DNA of 64,000 nucleotides from positions 147,914,387 through 147,978,386 of the forward strand of contig OZ018331.1 of assembly GCA_963969495.1 (NCBI GenBank), written 5' to 3'. How positions within the stretch are numbered: the stretch's first letter is position 1; each line of letters starts with the position of its first letter. The notes below the pieces were generated by a model. It worked only from the letters and a program-made list of their open reading frames with translations. It was not told where the DNA came from and did not search any database. Of this stretch, positions 1-9,799 are shown one piece after another. The position numbers were made by a program, and so were the translations under genes. Origin of the DNA: Ceratothoa steindachneri. Lineage: Eukaryota > Arthropoda > Malacostraca > Isopoda > Cymothoidae.

Positions 1-214
1 AGTTTAGTCTAGTGAATCGCTTTAATGGTCAATTAATGGGAAAAATATTGATAAAATGGCCGGGATGGACTGGGGGAGCCTCGGCCACTATTTTCCTTAA
101 AGGAAGATTAAAATGGACAATGGAGGAAATATCAAAAATCAATGGGAAATGCCCAAAGTAAACCAAGTTCAGGGCTTTTAAAAACAACCATTACTCTCAT
201 TCAGATCTCGAGGT
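1..214. other. AT-rich sequence without recognised feature
   Basis: I see no coding similarity, RNA gene or repeat structure here. It flanks the inverted-repeat element that begins near 215. Confidence 0.5.
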
Positions 215-829
215 GGATAAAATAAGCTGGGAAGTTAAATTCAGCTAAAAATATAATATTTGAGACCTAAATTATGGACGAGACTAACTGAACCCATTAT
301 GGGCGTGGATTTACATTTTGTCGGAGAAACGCAACAGTCGGCCAATGTCGATGTGCCAAACTCTTCCTTCTTGTCTCATTGAAGCCATTTTTGAAGGCGA
401 ATTTCTCTCGATTAAATGAGGCTATATGTATGTGGGTTTAAGGTGTATTTATTTAATCCATACATGCATTGATGAAAGATATACTAAACGCAAACACATA
501 TACTAAGAGTTAAATACACGCACATAGATACCAAAAACACGCTCACACATAAAACAGATGGAGCCTTAATAGGGTATATTAGATGTATTTAGAGAGGTAC
601 TCATCAACTTCAATCCTAAATCTACTGTCGCAATAAAGGGACCTTAAATCAAATCATTTAACCCCAATTAAGCAAGAGAAATCCGCCCTCATAAATGGCC
701 TCATTATCAGGACATCGACATTGCCCGACAGGATGCTAACCCACGCTTATAATGGGTTCTGATAGTCTCGTCCATAATTAAGATCTTAACTATTTTTTTT
801 AAACTGCATTGAAATTTCCAGCTTATTCT
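215..829. repeat. Imperfect inverted-repeat (fold-back, MITE-like) element
   Basis: Two arms of roughly 180-205 bp face each other around a spacer of about 230 bp. The left arm (about 215-421) matches the reverse complement of the right arm (about 650-829). Anchors seen in both arms are AATAAGCTGG at the outer end, AATTATGGACGAGACTA, GAACCCATTAT, CAATGTCGATGT and GGCGAATTTCTCT-like sequence at the inner end. Small indels and substitutions mark it as old. There is no reading frame inside and no clear target-site duplication. Long arms with a short non-coding middle fit a non-autonomous fold-back or MITE element, but the superfamily cannot be assigned. Confidence 0.65.
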
Positions 830-3465
830 GTCAATCCTATATAACTTCACCTTTCAATTTCATTGCATTGGCCCCAAACGTTCATTTCTGCGCAGTGGCA
901 TCTGTTTGGCAGCTTCAAAAGTGCCTCTGTGAATTCCCAAGCCTTAAAAGCTCTCCATAGACCAAGACCCAGAAACCTACGATTTTCGCGGACCCACTGT
1001 ACTATGCGCCTACCAGGCTCAAGGTGACCCGAATACCACCCACTGCGGTGTACACGGTATTGGATCGCGTACACGTGCGTTTATTATGCACAGCGACATT
1101 TCTAGAGGACCATTGTAGATGTGACCCAAGTTCAGATGTAGGTGGTGTGCACACGCAGATGCGTGTGTGTATATCCAGGAAAAGAGACTTACCAGGAATG
1201 TCTGAGTGTTTACAGTAGAGATGTACGAGCTGGAAAAAGGTGAAGGTCAGACTGCTGATCTGAAAACGAAAGATAGAATTAGCAAAGAAGGATAGATCCA
1301 GGCTCTCTTCCACACACTAAGAGCTAAATATCTCCAACACACGGAACTACATTCTTAATGCAACACCCGCCTCCTCCCTTATCTTCACTAAGCCTCGTCA
1401 AGGAAGGAAAAATGTCCTTCCTATATCGGAAGAAATGGGCGTGTTTAGTCAATTTTAGGATTGATAATCCTTATTTTAGGATCACAATTTTGGATGTTAG
1501 GATGACCGAATATACTGGTACCTTTTCATGGTGTGTCAGTCGCTCCCATATCGGAATTGCCGAGGCGATGGCTTGATTAAAAAGGGCAAATATAAAAAAA
1601 AATTTAACACAAATCATTTTTTTTAAAACAGTGCCCAAGGGAAATCTTCAGAGCCAAAATACAGATCTGGGTAAGGATGGTCTACTATCGTCTATGTAGT
1701 TAGAAACACCGTTGAACTATCGTGCAGAGTTAAAAAAAGAAGCACTGTTTTCTGGTTCCAGTTATATTAGTTGCCACAGGATCGCCTTCGCTCGTGTATA
1801 AGACTGGACGTCAACTGACTGTGGGAAATCCATTTCCGAAGACGTCTTTTAAGAGCGTTTTTGGCTGCTTATGCGACGTTGCCATGTTTCTGATGGCCTT
1901 GCCATGACGTCATCGTGCAGACAAATCCTAATTTGTCACTTCCACATTCCTAGTGGCCACCGGACATTGGGGAATTCGCAATAAATGTTGTTGAACTTAC
2001 ATAGGGTAGTTCCGTTGATGGATGAACATGAAAGGGCTTTCGTGTTCATGATTTTAGATAAGAAAAACCCCGGAGATAAAACCATGAAACCTAAATTGAT
2101 TGACACGAGAATAGCAAGGACGGGAATCAAGTCTATACTTCCTTTTACAAGATAATTCACACACCGTTACCTCTGCTCCTTTCCCTCATTTGTACATTTC
2201 CTCTCACCAACAAGTAATGATCTTCGATGTCCTGCAAGTCCTTTCGGACGAGTAGTTTCCAGCTTTGACTTGCTTGGCGCCATTCGAGAAAGCTCGGGGC
2301 ATTGCTAGGCTAGACGATGAAGGATAAACAACAACCTTTTCCACATAAGCCTTTTTGTTCTTTGTATTCCCAATTTTATCGTTTTAAACAAACATAAAAA
2401 TGAACTCGTAGTAAATATTACCTAGTTTGTCAGGTCAGGTTTTCTAAGAAGAAGCATCGAAATGACGTCATCTGAGGATTAGTCCAATGAAGTCTTGCTA
2501 TTTTCTTTCCTCCCCCCCCCTTCTCCCTGCTTTTAAGGGTTGTGGGTAGCCTTTGCATTCTTAGCTGTGGCGCCAAGATGTTTTTGTTGGTTTGACAACT
2601 CCGGTAACGATATTTCGTCGCTTACCCATAATTTTGTTTAGTAAAGTGCAATAACAAAATAAATACCAAGCAGAATAACGGAAGGAAAATAAATACAGTA
2701 AACATTAAAATAGAACTATTTCTTTTTAGATCAGGCACGGAAACAGAAAGAAATGGAAACACTCTTGAACGACGCCCTGACACTTAATATTGAAAGCTCG
2801 CGGATAAATAGGAAAAAAAGAGAACTAGTAGTTTTAAATAGATTTAAAGATACAGAATAATAATCAGACAAAGACATCAACGACAACTAAACAGGAAAGA
2901 GCTTTGTTAAGAAAACCGTGGAGTTAGGCAAAGTGAAAATATATAGACAGTATAAAGAAGTTAGCTAAGATCCGACAGGGTACGGAAGTCTCCTAAACGT
3001 CCCTCTGTTCGAGGACCTAGATCCACCCCACTACGGAGTATTATCCCCCCCCCCTAATAGGGCGAGGAGAACCTTGTAACCAACTGTATACTTACAGGAG
3101 GGAATATTTTTTTAGTTTTTCGAAACGTGCAACACGAACAGGAAGTTTGGTCACCATGACAACGAGGGATTTTGAAATCACGTCTCCGGTCGATGGCCCA
3201 ACAAGAACTTCCGGAGAAGGTCATTTCCGAATCCTTATGACCTTTATTCACTTTATCCTTTTCACCCTCATAATGTTTTCTGTTCCCATTCATTTGTTGG
3301 CGTAGGTTTGTTTGTTTTTGTTTTTTTCCGACGGGGGAGGGGCAATTGTTATTATTTTTTCCCTCACTTCATTTTTTATCGTTCCATCTTTATTACATTT
3401 AGCCCGATGCACACACCGCAAACTCATGCGGGAGGGGAGCATTTAGGTACCCCTCTCCCCCTCAA
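830..3465. other. Unique AT-rich intergenic sequence
   Basis: Only short open stretches with no recognisable domain are present, plus homopolymer runs such as C tracts near 2511 and 3047. I found no gene, TE terminus or RNA gene. Confidence 0.5.
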
Positions 3466-6149
3466 ACCTTATCCACTACATATATCTCTTCTTTTTTACC
3501 TTATGCACTACATTTTTTTCTTCTTTTTTACCTTATCCACTACATATATCTCTCCTTTTTTTTGCCTTATGTAATACATATATCTCTTTTCTTTTCAACA
3601 TGCACTACATATATCTCTTCTTTTCACCTTATCGACTACATATATCTCTTCTTCTTTACCTTATCCACTACATCTATCCCTTCTTTTCACCTTATCTACT
3701 ACATATATCTCTTTATTTTTACCTTATCCACTACATATATCTCTTCTTTTTACCTTATCCACTACATACTTCTCTTCTTTTTTACCTAATCCATTACATA
3801 TATCTCTTTTTTTACCTTATCCACTACATGTATCTCGTCTTTTTACCTTATCCACTACTCATATCTCTTCTTTTTTACCTTACGACCTACTTGAATGTCT
3901 TCTTTTTCACCTTTCCCACTATATGTATCTCTTTATTTTTGCCTTATGCACTACTTGAATCGATTCTTTTGTACCTTACCCACTACTTAAATCTCTTCTT
4001 CTTGACCTTATCCACTACATACATCTCTTCTTTTTTACCTTGTGCAATACATATAGTTCTTCTTTTTTACCTTATCCACTACATATATCTCTTCTTTTTT
4101 TTTGCCTTATGTAATACATATTTTTCTTCTTTTTTACCTTATGCACTACATATATCTCTTCTTTTTTACCTAATGCACTAAATATATCTCTTTTTTTCAA
4201 CATGCACTACATATATCTCTTCTTTTCACCTTATTCACTACATATATCTCTTTTTTTTTACCTTAACCACTACATATATCTCTACTTTTATTACTTTATC
4301 CACTACATATATCTCTTCTTTTTTACCTTATTCACTAGAGATACCTCTTCTTTTTTACCTTATGCACTAGATATATCTCTTCTTTTTTACACCATACACT
4401 ACATATAACTCATCTTCTTAACCTTATCCACTAAATGTATTTTTTCTTTTTTACCTTATGCACTAGATATATCTCTTCTTTTTTACTTAACCACTACATA
4501 TATCTCTTCTTTTTTAACTTTTTCACTACATATATCTCTTCTTCTTTAACTTATCCACTACTTATATCACTTCTTCTTTACCTTATCCACTACATGTATC
4601 CCTTTTGTTTACCTTATCGACTACATATATCTCTTCTCTTTTTACCTTATCCAATACATATATCTCTTCTTCTTTACCTTATCCACTACATGTATCTCTT
4701 CTTTTTTACTTTCAGCACTCGATATATTTATTCTTTTTTTTAAATCTTATCCACTACATGTATCTCTTCTTTTTACCTTATCCACTACATATATCTCTTC
4801 TTCTTTACCTTATGTGCTACATGTATGTCTTATTTTTAGCTTATCCACTACATATATCTCTACTTTTTTACCTTATCCACTACATATATTTCTTCTTTTT
4901 TACCTTGTCCACTACATATATTTCTTCTTCTTTACCTTATCCACTACATGTATCTCTTCTTTTTTTACCTTATCCACTACATATATCTCTTCTTCTTTAC
5001 CTTTCCCACTACATATATCCTTTTTTCTTCACCTTATCCACTACATGTATCTCTTCTTTTTTACCTTATCGACTACATATATCTCTTCTTTTTTACCTTA
5101 TCCACTACATATATCTCTTCTTCTTTACCTTATCCTCTACATGTATCTCTTCTTTTTTACCTTATGCAGTCGATATATCTCTTCTTTTTTTAAAATCTTA
5201 TCTACTACATGTATCTCTTCTTTTTATCTTATGCACTACATATATCTCTTGTTCTTAACCTTATCCACTACATCTATCTCTTGTTTATTAGCTTATCTAC
5301 TACATATATCTTTACTTTTTCAACTTATCCACTACATATATCTCTTCTTTTTAACCTTACCCACTACATATATATGTTCTTCTTTACCTTATCCAATACA
5401 TATATCTCGTCTTATTACCACATCCACTACACATATCTCTTCTTTTTTACCTTACCCACTACTTGAATCTCTTCTTTTTTACCTTACCCACTACATAAAA
5501 CCTCTTCTTCTTTACCTTCTTTACTACATATATCTCTTCTTTTATACCTTATGCACTACATGTATCTCTTCTTCTTTACCTCATCCACTACATGTAACTC
5601 TTCGTTTTTACCTTATGCACTAGATATATCTCTCCTTTTTTACCTTATCCACTATATGTATCTCTTCTTTTTTACCTTATCAACTACATATATCTCTTCT
5701 TCTTTACGTTATCCACTACATGTATCTGGTCTTTTTTACCTTATCTACTACTCATACCAATTCATTTTACATTACCCACTACTTGAATCTCTTTTTTTTT
5801 ACCTTACCTAACAGTTGAATCTCTTCTTTTTTACTTTATCCACTACATATATCTATTCTTTTTTACCTTATCCACTACATATATCTCTTCATTTTAACCT
5901 GATCCACTACATATATCTCTCCTTTTTTAGCCTTTCGACTACATATATCTCTTCTTCTTTACCTTATCCACTACATCTATCCCTTCTTTTTACCTTATCT
6001 ACTACATAGATCTCTTCTTTTTTACATTCTCCACTACATATATTTCTTCTTCTTAACCTTATCCACTACATGTATCTCTTCGATTTACCTTATGCACTAG
6101 ATATCTCTTTTTTTATTACCTTATCCACTACATGTATCTCTTCTTTTTT
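3466..6149 (+). repeat. 32-bp pyrimidine-rich satellite, block 1
   Basis: Tandem array of a 32-bp unit that begins ACCTTATCCACTACAT and ends CTCTTCTTTTTT. Variants carry ATGCAC, TTGAATC or CATGTATC in place of the consensus segments. The plus-strand consensus contains no TAA, TAG or TGA in any phase. Because 32 is not a multiple of 3, one reading frame walks through all three phases and gives a 32-residue hydrophobic peptide period per 96 bp. This explains many overlapping long open frames here, which I do not call genes. Longer-range order is visible: a GCACTCGATAT-type variant recurs at 4715 and 5166, 451 bp apart. Confidence 0.95.
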
Positions 6150-6447
6150 GGAAACCCGTAGACTGCGTGGTCAGCTCATCGAAGTTTTCAAAATACTTCG
6201 AGGGTTCGACAATGTTGACTACCGGGATATTTTCACACTGAGTGAGAACAGAACGCGCAATCACGGCTTCAAACTTGAACTGAAGCGTTACAACCGCAAT
6301 CTGTGTGGAAATTTTTTCACCTACAGTATCTGCGGTAAGTGGAACGCACTTCCACTGGAAGTTGTCAACAGTGAATCTGTTGACCATTTCAAGTCAAGAC
6401 TAGACAAGGTCTTGAAAAGTGGCCGTTTAGGGACGCAAAACAATTGA
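6150..6447 (+). pseudogene. CR1-type LINE ORF2, extreme C-terminus
   Basis: An open stretch of about 98 codons, ending at a TGA (6445-6447), encodes only the last part of a CR1-clade ORF2. It aligns by eye with the C-terminus of the nearly complete element downstream: RRLRGQLIEVFKIL is identical in both, followed by shared GFxNVDYR, F(T/F)(Y/F), W(N)xLP and SVxxFKxRLD positions. All endonuclease and RT catalytic motifs are absent because the copy is 5' truncated, as is usual for LINE insertions. Sequence differences from the downstream copy show it is an independent insertion or another subfamily. The left flank is the satellite run TTCTTTTTT. Confidence 0.85.
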
Positions 6448-6552
6448 GTAGCCTAGTGCCCGCTCGATTGCAAGTCCAATGGTACCCTCTTTGAATGGAC
6501 CGTAAGGTCTCCTAGGGTACCTTCTTTCCTTGTTGTTACTCCTTGTTGTTAC
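6150..6552 (+). mobile_element. 5'-truncated CR1 LINE insertion inside the satellite
   Basis: The insertion comprises the ORF2 tail, a short 3' UTR (6448-6526) and a terminal tandem duplication of the 13-mer TCCTTGTTGTTAC (6527-6552). Satellite sequence resumes at once with CTTATCCACTACAT. The left flank ends in the poly-T of a satellite unit and the right flank starts at ACCTTATCC, so the interrupted 32-bp unit is almost exactly restored across the insertion. There is no long target-site duplication, in line with CR1 behaviour. Confidence 0.85.
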
Positions 6553-9527
6553 CTTATCCACTACATATATCTCTTCTTTTTTACCTTATCTACTACATAT
6601 ATCTCTTTTTTTACATTATCTACTACATGTATCTCGTCATTTCACCTTATCCACTACTCATATCTCTCCTTTTTTACTTTACCAACTACTTGAATGTCTT
6701 CTTTTTTGCCTTACCCACTACTTGTATCTCTTTATTTTTACCTTATGCACTACTTGAATCTCTTCTTTTCTACCTTACCCACTACTTGAATCTCTTCTTC
6801 TTGACCTTATGCACTACATATATCTCTTCTTTTTTACCTTATGCACTACATATATTTTTTTCTTTTTTACCTTATCCACTACATATATCTCTTCTGTTTT
6901 TTTGCCTTATGTAATACATATATTTCTTCTTTTTTACCTTATGCAGTACATATATCTCTTCTTTTTTACCTAATCCACTACATATATCTCTTTTTTTTAC
7001 CATATCCACTACATGTATTTCGTCTTTTTACCTTATCCACTACTTATATCTCTTCTTTTTTACCTAAACCAACTACTTGAATGTCTTCTTTTTTACCTTA
7101 CCCACTACTTGTATCTCTTTATTTTTATCTTATACACTACTTGAATCTCTGCTTTTCTACCTTACCCACTACTTGAATCTCTTATTCTTGACCTTATCCA
7201 CTACATATATTTCTTCTTTCTTACCTTATGCACTAAATATATTTCTTCTTTTTTACCTTATCCACTACATATATCTCTTCTTTTTTTTGCCTTATGTAAT
7301 ACATATATTTCTTCTTTTTTTACCTTATGCACTACATATATCTCTTCTTTTTTACCTAATGCACTAAATATATCTCTTTTTTTCAACATGCACTACATAT
7401 ATCTCTTCTTTCCTCCTTATCCACTACATATATCTCTTCTTTTTTACCTTATCCACTACATATATTTCTTCTTCTTTACCTTATCCACTACATATATCAC
7501 TTCTTCTTTCCCTCATCCTCTACAAGTATCTCTTCTTTTTTACCTCATCGACTACATGTATCTCTTCTTTTTTACCTTATCTAATACATATATCTCTTCT
7601 TCTTTATCTTATCCACTACATGTATCTCTTCTTTTTTACCTTAAGCACTCGATATATCTCTTCTTTTTTAAAATCTTATCCACTACATGTATCTCTTCTT
7701 TTTACCTTATCCACTACATATATCTCTTCTTCTTTACCTCATGTACTACATGTATCTCTTATCTTTCGCTTATCCACTACGTATATCTCTACTTTTTTAC
7801 CTTATCCACTACATTTATCTCTTCTTTTTTACCTTGTTCACTACATATATTTCTTCTTCTTTACCTTATCCACTACATGTATCTCTTTCTTTTTTACCTT
7901 ATCCACTACATATATCTCTTCTTCTTACCTTATCCACTACATATATCACTTTTTCTTCACCTTATCCACTACATGTATCTCTTCTTTTTTACCTTATCGA
8001 ATGCATATATCTCTTCTTTTTTACCTTATCCAGTACATATATCTCTTTTTCTGAATATTATCCTATACATGTATCTCTTCTTTTTTACCTTATGCACTCG
8101 ATATATCTCTTCTTTTTTTAAAATCTTATCCCCTACATGTATATCTTCTTTTTATCTTATGCACTACATATATCTCTTCTTCTTTACCTTCTCCACTACA
8201 TGTATCTCTTTTTTTAGCTTATCCACTACATATATCTCTACTTTTTTAACTTATCTAGTACATATATCTCTTCTTTTTAACCTTACCCACTACATATATA
8301 TGTTCTTCTTTACCTTATCCACTACATATATCTCGTCTTATTACCCGATCCACTACACATATCTCTTCTTTTATACCTTATGCACTACATGTATCTCTTC
8401 TTTTTTACCTTATCCACTACATGTAACTCTTCTTTTTTACCTTATCTACTATATGTATCTCTTCTTTTTTACCTTATCAACTACATATATTTCTTCTTCT
8501 TTACCTGATCCACTACATCTATCTGGTCTTTTTTACCTTATCTACTACTCATATCACTTTTTTTTACATTACCCACTACTTGAATCTCTTCTTTTTTACC
8601 TCACCTAACAGTTGAATCTCTTCTTTTTTACTTTATTTACTACATATATCTATTCTTTTTTACCTTGTTCACTACATATATTTCTTCTTCTTTACCTTAT
8701 CCACTACATGTATCTCTTTCTTTTTTACCTTATCGACTACATATATCTCTTCTTCTTTACCTTATCCACTACATTTATCCCTTCTTTTTACCTTATTTAC
8801 TACATATATCTTTCCTTTTTTACCTTATCCAATACATATATCTCTTCTTCTTAACCTTATCCAGTACATGTAACTCTTTCTTTAACCTTATGCATTAGAT
8901 ATATCTATTCTTTTTTACCTTATCCACTACATATATCTCTTTTTTTACATTATCTACTACATGTATCTCGTCATTTCACCTTATCCACTACTCATATCTC
9001 TCCTTTTTTACTTTACCAACTACTTGAATGTCTTCTTTTTTGCCTTACCCACTACTTGTATCTCTTTATTTTTACCTTATGCACTACTTGAATCTCTTCT
9101 TTTCTACCTTACCCACTACTTGAATCTCTTCTTTTTGAACTATCCACTACATATATCTCTTCTTTTTTACCTTATGCACTACATATATTTCTTCTTTTTT
9201 ACCTTATTCACTACATATATCTCCTCTTTTTTTTGCCTTATGTAATACATATATTCTTCTTTTTTACCTTATGCACTACATATATCTCTTCTCTTTTACT
9301 TAATGCACTAAATATATCTCTTTTTTTCAACATGCACTACATATATCTCTTCTTTTCACCTTATCCACTATATATATCTCTTCTTTTTTACCTTATCCAC
9401 TACATATATCTCCACTTTTATTACCTTATCCACTACATATATCTCTTTTTTTTTACCTTATGCACTACATATATCTCTTCTTTTTTACCTTATCCACTAG
9501 ATATACCTCTTCTTTTTTACCTTATGC
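6553..9527 (+). repeat. 32-bp pyrimidine-rich satellite, block 2
   Basis: Continuation of the 32-bp array between the two CR1 insertions. It shows internal segmental duplication: the variant run beginning TACTACATGTATCTCGTCAT occurs at 6621 and again at 8955, and about 190 bp after it match nearly perfectly at an offset of 2334 bp. The GCACTCGATAT variant recurs at 7645 and 8094 (449 bp), copying the 4715/5166 pair at an offset of about 2929 bp. The longest spurious frame is 7388-8608 (406 codons). Confidence 0.95.
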
Positions 9528-9791
9528 GATACTGGAGTTAGCTTCTTTAACGTTTGGGATAAATTCCAAGACCAACCTTCACTTTATCAAACGGACGGTA
9601 TCCATTTAAGCGATGTGGGGAACAGTCGGCTGGGTAGGATTTTAGACCAGTCAGTACGTAGCATATTAAGTAGGAGAGTTGCGGGGCCACGTGATGCCCA
9701 TGCGTCAGACCGTTCCTCGCTTGAAGGGGCAATGAGTATTGGGGAGCAGGGAAACGGAACAGATTCGCGTGTGATAGAGGAGTCCACCTAA
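9528..9791 (+). pseudogene. CR1 ORF1 C-terminal fragment (SGNH-hydrolase/esterase block V)
   Basis: Read in the phase of 9528, an open frame of 87 codons runs to TAA at 9789-9791. It contains DGIHLSDVG, which matches the last block of SGNH/GDSL-type esterases, where the Asp and His of the catalytic set lie in a DxxHLS..G context. Known CR1-type ORF1 proteins often carry such an esterase domain. The rest of the domain (GDS block, oxyanion residues) is lost to 5' truncation at the satellite junction, so the fragment cannot be functional. Its frame overlaps the open ORF2 frame from 9725 to 9791 in the -1 register. Confidence 0.7.
9749..9755 (+). promoter_or_regulatory. Putative -1 programmed ribosomal frameshift heptamer GGGAAAC
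   Basis: In the ORF1 frame the bases read G GGA AAC, which fits the X XXY YYZ rule exactly. Slipping back one base puts ribosomes in the ORF2 frame, which is open from 9725 and continues without a stop to 12584. ORF2 has no AUG before codon 88 (10061), so a fusion would solve how ORF2 is translated. By eye I see no strong hairpin just downstream, only weak pairing, so a stimulatory structure is unproven. Termination-reinitiation or a non-AUG start are alternatives. Confidence 0.45.
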
Positions 9792-9799
9792 AGCGCAAA

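Noticed and set aside
7388..8608. 406-codon open frame and many similar ones in 3466-14588
   Set aside because: They arise from a 32-bp tandem unit that lacks stop trinucleotides. The peptides are periodic and hydrophobic, overlap one another in several frames, and have no domain or start context.
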